A DNA stretch of 64,000 nt from JANNPJ01 sp965200525. GTDB taxonomy: Bacteria > Actinomycetota > Actinomycetes > Actinomycetales > Kineosporiaceae. Both the position numbers and the translations under genes were made by a program. The stretch is from assembly GCA_965200525.1 (NCBI GenBank), contig OZ241368.1, positions 3,286,001 to 3,350,000 on the forward strand, given 5' to 3'. The notes under the pieces are model-generated. The model saw only the letters and a program-made list of their open reading frames with translations, made no database searches and was not told where the DNA came from. This document shows positions 57,330-64,000 of the stretch, piece by piece (position 1 is the stretch's first letter; each line of letters starts with the position of its first letter).

Positions 57330-57433
57330 GCGGGGGAGTGAGCCCGGGTAAGGGGACACGTCCGCCGGCGAACGGGACCGTTCATCCGCCGCAGCCGGGT
57401 TGGGGTGGCAAGACGGACGGTAAGGGCCGATGA
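57326..57433 (+). CDS. Very small basic, Gly/Pro-rich protein (35 aa)
   Basis: GTG 57326 overlaps the preceding stop by GTGA and the stop overlaps the next start by ATGA, so the 35-codon frame tiles exactly between two genes. The peptide is Gly/Pro/Lys-rich ('SPGKGTRPPANGTVHPP', 'GWGGKTDGKGR'). The exact fit suggests real translation, if only as a coupling device. Confidence 0.5.
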   Translation: MSGGVSPGKGTRPPANGTVHPPQPGWGGKTDGKGR

Positions 57434-57657
57434 GCATCGTTGTTCACGAGCCGGCCGCGGCCGGGGAAGGCGCGCGGATCAGTTGCTTTGGCTGCGACGC
57501 GGCTTTCGACGTCATGAAGGACCACGGCGAGGCTGCCTACTTCGCGGGTGTGCACAACGACCTGTTTCACGGTGGCCGTGAAGATGCCGCCGTCGTTCTC
57601 CCAGGCGATCGCTCCGAAGTGAGCGACCTGGTCGACGACGACGCGGACGAGCTCTAA
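57430..57657 (+). CDS. Small acidic protein of the element (75 aa)
   Basis: A 75-residue protein with 'ISCFGCDAAFDVMKDHGEAAYFAGVHNDLFHGG' (in part), whose CxxC and two His could bind zinc, and an acidic tail ending 'DDDADEL'. It overlaps the 35-aa frame by 4 nt. Not recognised. The acidic -DEL/-DDL ending recurs in two other proteins of the operon (58570 and 62891 ends). Confidence 0.65.
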   Translation: MSIVVHEPAAAGEGARISCFGCDAAFDVMKDHGEAAYFAGVHNDLFHGGREDAAVVLPGDRSEVSDLVDDDADEL

Positions 57658-57704
57658 CCACCATCAGTCCGCCCGTTCATCTAGTCCCCTTCTCGAAACT
57701 TCCC

Positions 57705-57732
57705 GGTACGGCCAGCCCGGTGGGGCCGTACC
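57705..57732. other. Hairpin (9-bp stem) in the 57.66-57.93 kb spacer
   Basis: GGTACGGCC pairs with GGCCGTACC around a 10-nt loop, 48 nt after the stop at 57657. It is possibly a weak terminator or processing site. Confidence 0.45.
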
Positions 57733-57827
57733 TGCCTGCAGCACGCCCAAAACCAGCTCCGACGAACGGATTGGAGGTGATCAGTGATGGGAACGAAGTG
57801 GCCCCGACCCTGAACCGCCCCGCTCAC

Positions 57828-57876
57828 CGGTGAGGGGTTTCCGCCCGGGTTGCGAACGGACGGCAACCCCTCACCG
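57828..57876 (+). repeat. Conserved hairpin, copy 1, with loop TTGCGA
   Basis: Outer stem CGGTGAGGGGTT (57828-57839) with AACCCCTCACCG (57865-57876) is perfect; inner CCGCCCG/CGGACGG has one mismatch; the loop contains TTGCGA (57850-57855). It is 53 nt upstream of the gene at 57929. Compare 58608-58642. Confidence 0.75.
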
Positions 57877-57928
57877 CCCCAGCAAGTACCGCCAGCCCAG
57901 TCAGTTTCAGTGAGGAAGGACACCGTTG

Positions 57929-58570
57929 ATGAGCATCACCCATCAGAACGACACCGCGGCCGAGGACTACGACGACGTCGATGCCGGCCCGTCCGCCGGC
58001 GAGCCGGCAACGCGCCCGGCTCCGCGCCTGGCCGATCAGGCGGGGTCGGACGACGTCGAGGCCGCCTACCGACAGTGGGCCCTCGACCAGGTCACCACCG
58101 GCCAGCTCACCCGGGACGAGGCCGTCCAGGACGTGCCCGGAGCGGCCCACCTGATCGACAACTCCGCGACGGCGGCCGGGTACGACGACGCCGCTGAGGT
58201 CGAGCAGGAGGGTCCGGCGCCGTCGGGTGTGACGTCCCGGTGGTACAGCACCGCCGAGGCCCTCGCGGGGGCAGCGCCGGCCGATACCGACTCGGTCGAG
58301 TACTGGACCTGGGTGGTGAAGGTGCTCGACACGTCCCCGGTTCACCTCGCGTTCGAGGACACCTCGGTCGGTGACTTCGATCAGTTCCAGGCGGTCTGGA
58401 ATCAGCACCAGCACGTCCAGGACCTGCTGCGCAGCGGGCAGGTCGACTCCTCGCAGGTCACCGAGCTGTACGAGGGCGAGCACACCTGGTTCGGCCTCGC
58501 CGACCAGGACAACCCCCTCCTGGCCCACCTGACCTACACCGGCCAAGCCGTCGACTGCGACGACCTCTAA
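57929..58570 (+). CDS. Acidic protein of the element, unknown
   Basis: A 213-residue, strongly acidic protein without membrane segments. The N-terminal 45 residues are disordered. 'EAAYRQWALDQVTTGQLTRDEAVQDVPG' and 'YWTWVVKVLDTSPVHLAFEDTSVGDFDQFQAVW' look helical/globular, and it ends 'GQAVDCDDL'. ATG 57929 follows GAGGAAGGA at about 9 nt; TTG 57926 is an in-frame alternative. It lies between the two conserved hairpins and before the coupling ATPase. No family recognised. Confidence 0.75.
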   Translation: MSITHQNDTAAEDYDDVDAGPSAGEPATRPAPRLADQAGSDDVEAAYRQWALDQVTTGQLTRDEAVQDVPGAAHLIDNSATAAGYDDAAEVEQEGPAPSGVTSRWYSTAEALAGAAPADTDSVEYWTWVVKVLDTSPVHLAFEDTSVGDFDQFQAVWNQHQHVQDLLRSGQVDSSQVTELYEGEHTWFGLADQDNPLLAHLTYTGQAVDCDDL

Positions 58571-58607
58571 CCACCCCCTGCAGTACCGCACCCCGCGGTG
58601 GGTGCGC

Positions 58608-58642
58608 GGGGTTCCGCCCGGATTGCGACCGGGCGGAACCCC
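58608..58642 (+). repeat. Conserved hairpin, copy 2, with loop ATTGCGA
   Basis: GGGGTTCCGCCCGG (58608-58621) pairs perfectly with CCGGGCGGAACCCC (58629-58642), 14 bp, loop ATTGCGA. Copy 1 shares GGGGTT-CCGCCCGG, TTGCGA and AACCCCTC. It is 58 nt upstream of the coupling-ATPase start. Confidence 0.8.
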
Positions 58643-58700
58643 TCCAAGGGGCACGCGAATGACCCTCACGAATATCTCCGGGCAGAGACAGGAAGGACAG

Positions 58701-60536
58701 GTGCCCCTGATGGGCAACGGTAATGGCAGGAGCGCGGCGTTCGCCGCGGTTCGGATGGCCTACCGGTATCCGTGGCAGGTCGCCGGCTGCGGCCTGGCGA
58801 CCACCACGATGGGCGTGGGCCTGCACAAGCTGGGTGCCGACCGGGCCGGGATGGTGTTCATCCTGACCGGCCTGCTCACCTACATGGCGGCGACCGCCTG
58901 GTGGTGGCTGAAGCATGTGGCCCGCCCTCACACGACGAAGGCGCTGATCGCGCGGCGGGCGGAACTGGATCAGCGCAGCGACGGCGTCGCCTCCCGCCTG
59001 GACATCGCTGAGCACGCCAGCCCCGCCGCCCTACGTCAGAAAGCCGCCGTCCTGCGGCCCTCGCTTCGGGAGCTCAGCCGCCGCGACCGGCGGCGGGTGG
59101 ATCCGAAGCAGTTGGGGGTGGAGATCGCCCGCCTCGGCTACGGCTGGTACGGCGAACGCGTCTGGTCAGCGAACGAGGACGCCACCGCCCGGGTCGCCGG
59201 CCCGCGGACCGGTAAGACGATCAGTCTGGCCTGCCACGGCCTGGACGCCCCCGGTGCCCTGATCACCACCTCCACCCGCCTGGACCTGGCTGAGCTGGTC
59301 CACCAGGCCCGCGCGAAGCGCGGCACCGTGCATGTGTTCAACCCCGCCGACCTGGGTGGGCTGGCCTCGACGGTGCGGTGGCGGATCCTGGACGGTTGCG
59401 AGAACTTCGCCACCGCTCAGCGCCGGGCAGCGGACTTGATCCCGCCGTCGGAGGGTGAGGGGGAGCGGTGGGACGAGCAGGCCAAGCGGATCCTCCCTCT
59501 GTACCTGCACGCCGCCGCGGTCACGGGGCAGTCGATGCGGGAGGTCATGCGGTGGATCTACGACCCCACCCCGCACTCCCTGGGTGAAGTCGTTGAAGCC
59601 CTCGTATCCGTGCCGATCGGCGGCAGGGAGCGGGCCGCGGCGATCCGCGCGCACCACGCCACCAACGACCGGACCAAGTCCTCCATCACCACCACCATGG
59701 CCACGCCGCTGGCGTGGATGTCCGACGACCGGGCCCGCGACCTCGGCGACGCCGACCCCCACGACCCCCAGCTCCTGGACGTCACCGCGCTGATCGAGCG
59801 GGGGCAGACCCTCCACCTGATCGGCCACGAAGACCGCACCGGCCTGTCCCCGCTCATCGGCGCCCTGGTCGCGGAGATCGCCCACGCCGCCCGCCGCCTC
59901 GCCGCCACCAAGCCCGGCGGGCGGTTGGACCCGCCGTTGACGATGCTGCTGGACGAGGCCGCCCTGGTCTGCCCCGTCCCCCTGGACCGGTGGACCGCCG
60001 ACTTCGGTGGCCGCGGCGTGACCTTGCATATCGCGGCGCAGTCGCTGCATCAGCTGCGCCAGCGGTGGGGCGACCGCGGGGCGGCGGCGATCATCGCCAA
60101 CGTCACCTCGTTCATGTGGTTCGGCGGCTCACCGTCCCCGGACGATCTGACCGACCTGTCGCTGCTGACCGGTGAGCACCGGATGAAGGTCATTGGCGAC
60201 GACCACAAGAAGGACAGCAACCGCGACGGTGAACGCCGCGGGGAGTACCGGTGGGTTCCTGTTCTGTCCCCGGCGCAGATCCGGGCCTTGGCTCCCGGGC
60301 AGGTGCTGGTGCTGCGGCGTGGCCTGAACGCCCTGGTCGGGTGGGCCCCGACCGTCCTGGACCGCCGAGGCTGGCGCCCGGTCACCCTGAACAACCGGCC
60401 CGCAGCGGTTGGTGTCGGGGTCGGGGCGCAGGACGCGCCGGTGCCGACCGCGGCCGAGCTGGAAACCATGCTCGAAGACGACAACCGACCCACCGCCAAC
60501 CCCACCACCCCGCACCCGGGCGGTGGCCAGTCATGA
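58701..60536 (+). CDS. VirD4/TraG-like conjugative coupling ATPase
   Basis: A 611-residue protein. Two N-terminal membrane segments (about 25-85, 'MVFILTGLLTYMAATAWWWL') are followed by a RecA-like ATPase: Walker A 'AGPRTGKTISL' (GPRTGKT at 167-173) and Walker B 'LTMLLDEAALVCPVP' (about 416). 'IAAQSLHQLRQRWGDRGAAAIIANV' resembles the sensor/TraM-recognition region of T4SS coupling proteins, so it should pump DNA or a relaxosome at the membrane. GTG 58701 is chosen for GGAAGGA before it; ATG 58659 and ATG 58710 are alternatives. It overlaps the SLOG gene by ATGA. No other T4SS gene is in the window. Confidence 0.85.
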   Translation: MPLMGNGNGRSAAFAAVRMAYRYPWQVAGCGLATTTMGVGLHKLGADRAGMVFILTGLLTYMAATAWWWLKHVARPHTTKALIARRAELDQRSDGVASRLDIAEHASPAALRQKAAVLRPSLRELSRRDRRRVDPKQLGVEIARLGYGWYGERVWSANEDATARVAGPRTGKTISLACHGLDAPGALITTSTRLDLAELVHQARAKRGTVHVFNPADLGGLASTVRWRILDGCENFATAQRRAADLIPPSEGEGERWDEQAKRILPLYLHAAAVTGQSMREVMRWIYDPTPHSLGEVVEALVSVPIGGRERAAAIRAHHATNDRTKSSITTTMATPLAWMSDDRARDLGDADPHDPQLLDVTALIERGQTLHLIGHEDRTGLSPLIGALVAEIAHAARRLAATKPGGRLDPPLTMLLDEAALVCPVPLDRWTADFGGRGVTLHIAAQSLHQLRQRWGDRGAAAIIANVTSFMWFGGSPSPDDLTDLSLLTGEHRMKVIGDDHKKDSNRDGERRGEYRWVPVLSPAQIRALAPGQVLVLRRGLNALVGWAPTVLDRRGWRPVTLNNRPAAVGVGVGAQDAPVPTAAELETMLEDDNRPTANPTTPHPGGGQS

Positions 60537-61417
60537 CCACCACTCACAACGACGCCACCACCCGCGGCCCGCAGGTGGACGAACAGGCACCCACGGACGG
60601 GAGCGTGCTGCCGGACTGGGCTGAGCAGGACCCGGTGGTCTGCGTCGACGGGCCGATGGCGGGGCACTGGTACACCGCCCACGACTGGGCCACCCGCCAG
60701 GCCAGCGCCCACGCCATGGCCCAACTGCACCAGCGCTCCGTCTCCACCAGCGCCTACGTCCCGGCCGGCCGCCACGTCACCCACCCCAGTGCGGCCGGCG
60801 TCACCGGCACCGCCCTGACCTACCAGCCCACGGGGCCGGGCGCGGCCGATGTCAGCCATAGCCACCAGAACGAGCCCACCGCAGCGACTTCGGCACCCGC
60901 AGACCCGGACCGAGGCGCGGGTACGGGCGGGGCCGGGGTGCGGGTCCTGGTCACCGGTTCCCGCACCTGGACCGGATACCGGCAGATCGCCGACGCCCTC
61001 GAAGCAGTCCGCGAGCAGCTGCCGGCCGGGGCCCAGTTGACGATCGTGCACGGCGCCTGCCCCACCGGCGCCGACGCCCTGGCCGACCTGTGGGCCCGGC
61101 GCCACGCCGACGAGGGTGTCCAGGTCGAACGGCACCCGGCGGACTGGGCCACCCACCAGCGGGCGGCCGGGCCGATCCGCAACACCGCCATGGTCGCCGC
61201 CGGCGCCGACCTCTGCCTGGCCTTCATCCAGGACCACTCACCCGGAGCCACCCACGCCGCCCAGACCGCCCAGGCCGCAGGGATCACCACCCACCAGCAC
61301 GAGCGGGCGACCCGGACCCGCGACCACGCCGACCTGCCGGCCGAACTGCCGGAGCCGGGCGACGTCGCCATGGCCGCCGTGGGCGCGAGCGACGTGGACG
61401 AGTCGGGGTGGTGGTGA
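60533..61417 (+). CDS. SLOG-domain (YspA/DUF2493-like) protein
   Basis: A 294-residue protein. The N-terminal 125 residues are polar with 'GPMAGHWYTAHDWATRQASAH'. Residues about 128-255 form a Rossmann-like SLOG domain: 'RVLVTGSRTWTGYRQIADAL', 'IVHGACPTGADALADLWARRH', 'RHPADW....RAAGPIRNTAMVAAGADLCLAF'. SLOG proteins bind nucleotides or ADP-ribose-like ligands; the YspA group is common on phages and conjugative elements, with no clear role. It is coupled to the ATPase gene (ATGA) and to the next gene (TGATG). Confidence 0.85.
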   Translation: MTTTHNDATTRGPQVDEQAPTDGSVLPDWAEQDPVVCVDGPMAGHWYTAHDWATRQASAHAMAQLHQRSVSTSAYVPAGRHVTHPSAAGVTGTALTYQPTGPGAADVSHSHQNEPTAATSAPADPDRGAGTGGAGVRVLVTGSRTWTGYRQIADALEAVREQLPAGAQLTIVHGACPTGADALADLWARRHADEGVQVERHPADWATHQRAAGPIRNTAMVAAGADLCLAFIQDHSPGATHAAQTAQAAGITTHQHERATRTRDHADLPAELPEPGDVAMAAVGASDVDESGWW

Positions 61418-62043
61418 TGGCCCGCAAGTACCTACCCGAAGGCGAACTGCTGGCCGCAGCTCTGGCCGGGCGGGTCGACGCCACCGAACACGAGGTCCGC
61501 AAAACCTCCGCCGACGTGGCTGCCCTCGGACGCGGCCTGGCCGACCTCACCGCCCAGATCCGCACCCTCACCACCGGCGGCCCAGTCGGCACAGCCGGTG
61601 CCGTGCAGGACGACGACGACCAGCCGGCCGGGCAGTTGGACTGGTTCGCCGTCGACGACATCGAAACCGCCCGAGCAATCCTGACCGGGCTGCAGGACAC
61701 CGTCGAAGCCATCCTGACCCACCACGGGATCAGCCTGGACGTGCCCTGCTGGCCCCTGCACCCCGCCGTCGTCGTCGACCTCCTGGCCCTGACCGCCGAA
61801 CGGGACGGCGCCTACACCGGTCCGAAACCGACACCGGTCTCGGAGTGGCTGACCCGGTGGCTGCCGGCCACCACCGACCGCATCACCGCGGCCCTGGCCA
61901 CGTGCCTGGCCGAACACGGCCACCGCGAACGACCCCACCTCTACGACACCACCGGGTTCGACCCCCTCTCCGCCGCGGCCTGGTGGGCGCGCGAGCGCCA
62001 CCTGACCGCCCCCGAAGCGTTCGCCCTGCCCCGCCTCACCTGA
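61417..62043 (+). CDS. Unknown protein of the element
   Basis: A 208-residue protein. A helical, coiled-coil-prone N-terminus ('GELLAAALAGRVDATEHEVRKTSADVAALGRGLADLTAQI', in part) leads to a globular part with 'LDWFAVDDIETARAILTGLQDTVEAIL', 'CWPLHPAVVVDLLALTAERDGAY' and 'WLTRWLPATTDRI'. No family recognised, although 'CWPLHPAVVVDLLAL' with a coiled coil recurs, to my memory, in actinomycete element proteins. The ATG shares its first base with the upstream stop (TGATG). Confidence 0.75.
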   Translation: MARKYLPEGELLAAALAGRVDATEHEVRKTSADVAALGRGLADLTAQIRTLTTGGPVGTAGAVQDDDDQPAGQLDWFAVDDIETARAILTGLQDTVEAILTHHGISLDVPCWPLHPAVVVDLLALTAERDGAYTGPKPTPVSEWLTRWLPATTDRITAALATCLAEHGHRERPHLYDTTGFDPLSAAAWWARERHLTAPEAFALPRLT

Positions 62044-62099
62044 CTTCAAGCCCTTAGCGCACCCCCCGTTGTCGTCCCGTCTGTCTTAAGGAGACCGCC

Positions 62100-62891
62100 A
62101 TGACCGAGAACACCGCCGACCCGACGAACCCGCAGAACGCGACCCTCTCCCAGCTACGCGACTGGGGTGTAGCCCGCGAAGCCGGTATGGCGTCGGCCCA
62201 GAGCTGGCCCGGTTCCCGGGAAATGCTGCGGGCACAGGAGGAACGCCACGAGCACGTCATGAACTACGACCCCAGCCGGCGACTGGAGGCAGCCCGCGAC
62301 ACCCTCGACGAAGTCTTCGGCTGGAACTACGGCCGCGGTCACCTGATCGTCACCGGCCCCGGCCTACCGACTCACACCCTCGACGCCCTCGCGCAGCTCG
62401 GATTCGCGCCGGTCGAGATCGAAACCGCCGTCGCCGAACGCATCGACGCCGACGGGAACCTCACCACCGCCGACATCGTCGCGGCCACCGCCGAACTCAC
62501 CGGTGTGCCGGGCACGGAGGACGCCTTCCTTCAGGACACCCACGAACGAGCCACCTCACCTGAAGCCCTGCGCTACGCCGAAGAAGGCGCCTACCAGGAC
62601 GAATGGGAGCGAGTCAGCGCACTGCCGTTGGCCGGCCTGCTGGCCGAGGCCGGCCACAGCGACCTGCCCGCCGCGCTGCAGGACGCCGCCGAACGCCACG
62701 GCTACGCCACCTACGACGACCTCGACGCCGTCCTGAGCGGCAAGTGGAACGACACCAGCAAGCAACTGCACCACGACATGTCGAACACCGACGCCGCGCT
62801 CTGGGGCGCCGTCGACACCGACGCCGACACCGGCGACGAAGACGGCGGCCTCGGTGGCAGCTGGCAAAACGACGACGTCGACGACCTGTAA
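62100..62891 (+). CDS. Acidic protein of the element, unknown
   Basis: A 263-residue acidic protein with no membrane segment. 'HVMNYDPSRRLEAARDTLDEVFGWNYGRGHLIVTGPGLPTHTLDAL' (in part) and 'EWERVSALPLAGLLAEAGHSDLPAALQDAAERHGYATYDDLD' suggest helical modules. It ends 'QNDDVDDL', like the 57929 gene product. AAGGAG precedes the ATG by 6 nt. It may be a transferred or T4SS-associated effector or a structural accessory; nothing recognised. Confidence 0.75.
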   Translation: MTENTADPTNPQNATLSQLRDWGVAREAGMASAQSWPGSREMLRAQEERHEHVMNYDPSRRLEAARDTLDEVFGWNYGRGHLIVTGPGLPTHTLDALAQLGFAPVEIETAVAERIDADGNLTTADIVAATAELTGVPGTEDAFLQDTHERATSPEALRYAEEGAYQDEWERVSALPLAGLLAEAGHSDLPAALQDAAERHGYATYDDLDAVLSGKWNDTSKQLHHDMSNTDAALWGAVDTDADTGDEDGGLGGSWQNDDVDDL

Positions 62892-62948
62892 CCCCGGGGC
62901 CGGACTGGCCCGATGCCGCCCCTTCCGTCTGCCCCTGAAAGGACTCTG

Positions 62949-64000
62949 ATGAGCGTGACCGTGATCCGGCAGCCTCGCCGCCGGTCGAAGAAAGACCAGG
63001 CCCACGACAGCGAACTGGCCCGGCTCGGCTCGAAGGCCGCGCAGGTGCGGTACGCCTGCGAGGTCGTTGCCGCCCAGCCCGGCCCGATGACGGTCCAGGT
63101 GGTCCGGCTGTGGCTGGCCGAGCACGGCGTCGCCGAAAACCCCGCCGACACCAAGCGCCGCACCTACGTGAGCCGGATCGTCAACGACTGGCGCCGCGAG
63201 CAGGGACTGGACGCCACCACCGACGCCCCGAGCCCAACCGGCGGGCCCACCGCCGGCGCCACCGAAGAGCCCACCGACACCGAGGCACCGGCGAGCACGC
63301 GGGCAGGAGCGAGCACGGTCGCGCCCCCCGACCCGGCACCCACGCCGGACCCGGTCACCGTCGCCGATGTGCCCGCGCTACTGCGCGCGCATCTGCCCGC
63401 CACCGTGCCCGCGACTGTGCCCGCGGCCCCGCACCCCGATGTGATCGTCGCCGAGCACACCGCCGCCACCGTCACGCGCGCAGTGGCGCGTGCCGCCGAA
63501 CCCCTCACGCCGGCGCCCACCCAGGTGCCCGCGGATCTGCGCGGGAGCCAACCGCGGGCAGGTGCGAGCACCCCGGAGCCGCACCTGGTGAAGCGGGCGC
63601 GCCGCCTGCGGTTGGCGTCCTACCTCGTGCTGTCCGCCGTGGCCGCGGCCGGGGCGGCCCTGTCCTACCAGTCGCTGCAAAGCGCCGCCGCAGACGTCTT
63701 CCCGCACCGGCTGGCGCAGGTCTTCCCCCTCCTGGTGGACGCCCTCATCGTCGGAGCCTCCCTGGCCTACCTCGCCGGCGCCGTGATCGGGCGAGGCCGG
63801 GCCGGGTGGCGGCTGACCGCCCACGTCGGGGTCGGCGGGACCATCTTCCTCAACGCCCTGGCAGCAGACACGCTCCTCACCGTGCCGTGGCACATCGCCG
63901 CCCCGATCGTGTGGTCGGCCCTGGTGGAACTCACCGCCCGCGACCTGCTCGGCGACTACCGCGCCGCCCACGCCCGCCCGGACAGCATCCCGTTCGCGCT
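62949..64000 (+). CDS. DUF2637-type (SpdB-like) membrane protein, cut by window end
   Basis: The frame is open from ATG 62949 (AAAGGA 5 nt upstream) to the window edge, 350 codons. The N-terminal 85 residues are basic with a winged-helix look ('AAQPGPMTVQVVRLWLAEHGVAENPADTKRRTYVSRIVNDW', in part). A Pro/Thr/Ala-rich linker (about 90-215) follows, then four membrane segments with 'SYLVLSAVAAAGAALSYQSLQSAA', 'FPLLVDALIVGASLAYLAGAV' and 'FLNALAADTLLTVPWHIAAP', matching DUF2637 proteins of actinomycete plasmids and ICEs (spread-type). It probably continues for a DNA-binding or cytoplasmic tail. Confidence 0.82.
   Translation, partial: MSVTVIRQPRRRSKKDQAHDSELARLGSKAAQVRYACEVVAAQPGPMTVQVVRLWLAEHGVAENPADTKRRTYVSRIVNDWRREQGLDATTDAPSPTGGPTAGATEEPTDTEAPASTRAGASTVAPPDPAPTPDPVTVADVPALLRAHLPATVPATVPAAPHPDVIVAEHTAATVTRAVARAAEPLTPAPTQVPADLRGSQPRAGASTPEPHLVKRARRLRLASYLVLSAVAAAGAALSYQSLQSAAADVFPHRLAQVFPLLVDALIVGASLAYLAGAVIGRGRAGWRLTAHVGVGGTIFLNALAADTLLTVPWHIAAPIVWSALVELTARDLLGDYRAAHARPDSIPFA

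Larger units (their letters stand above)
52728..64000 (+). mobile_element. Integrative conjugative element in tRNA-Thr (left part)
   Basis: From the tRNA 3' end to the window edge: integrase, PLP decarboxylase cargo, KorSA-like GntR repressor, excisionase-like HTH protein, an operon with a VirD4/TraG-like coupling ATPase, a SLOG protein, several orphan acidic proteins and a DUF2637-type membrane protein. The regulatory front (int, GntR, xis) recalls actinomycete AICEs of the pSAM2 type, but the transfer ATPase looks like a T4SS coupling protein, not the FtsK-like TraB of AICEs. The 52.9-57.4 kb part is visibly less GC-rich than the chromosome. The right end is outside the window. Confidence 0.85.

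Noticed and set aside
57824..58717. A 297-codon minus-strand frame in the element
   Set aside because: It covers both conserved hairpins and mirrors the acidic plus-strand gene, which has a ribosome-binding site and fits the operon.

Overview
The window is chromosome from a high-GC actinomycete. Codon third positions are almost all G or C, GTG starts and ATGA/GTGA stop-start overlaps are common, and the gene order is one I recognise from Mycobacterium and Streptomyces: ArsA-type ATPase - DUF4177 - RidA - MBL hydrolase - crp - nth - Nudix - marP - ephE - holin-like protein - acs - HAD phosphatase - 6C RNA - ssd, then bldG - anti-sigma - hppA - methyltransferase - topA - MFS/tmk fusion - holB - peptidase. 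It is neither genus as such (marP/ephE recall mycobacteria, bldG and a conservon recall Streptomyces). I do not name a genus.

Region 1 (1-14.9 kb) is conserved housekeeping: stress ATPase, RidA, a MerR-type regulator, an MBL hydrolase convergent with crp, an RsiG-like helical protein, the operon nth-Nudix-marP, ephE plus a holin-like protein, an ECF sigma factor with its membrane partner, adenosine deaminase, acetyl-CoA synthetase and a lactone-oxidase-type flavoprotein. Region 2 (14.9-25.8 kb) suggests acetate handling and sensing: two complete SSS-symporter/small-membrane-protein pairs, the second in one operon with a LytTR response regulator whose likely LytS-type kinase lies just beyond a gtrA gene; then a catalytically degenerate Fic protein, a DUF1996 secreted protein and a NarL-type two-component pair. 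Region 3 (25.8-33.3 kb) has a MASE1-GGDEF-EAL protein with a broken GGDEF motif, a tandem pair of paralogous four-cysteine membrane-anchored proteins, a HAD phosphatase, the 6C regulatory RNA with a strong tandem terminator, and a multiply frameshifted relic of the septum-site protein Ssd. The Tad pilus genes that follow ssd in relatives are absent. Region 4 (33.3-52.6 kb) is bldG/anti-sigma, a proton-pumping pyrophosphatase, a methyltransferase, a four-gene conservon (kinase, roadblock, DUF742, GTPase), topA with a histone-H1-like tail, an MFS-thymidylate kinase fusion, holB and a lipoprotein peptidase.

Region 5 (52.7 kb to the window end) is an integrated conjugative element in tRNA-Thr(CGT). 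It starts with a tyrosine integrase carrying a C-terminal GntR-type winged helix. Next come a PLP-dependent decarboxylase (cargo) and a KorSA-like GntR repressor divergent from an excisionase-like gene, with two CAAACGTTTG operators exactly 63 bp apart between them. A tight operon follows: small proteins, a VirD4/TraG-like coupling ATPase, a SLOG-domain protein, unknown proteins and a DUF2637-type membrane protein cut by the window end. Two related hairpins with the loop TTGCGA precede two of these genes. The distal attachment site and any relaxase or replication gene lie outside the window.

A recurring regulatory design is a TANNNT -10 hexamer 6-8 nt before the start codon with no Shine-Dalgarno sequence. 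At least eleven genes show it, which suggests leaderless transcripts and was used to choose several starts.
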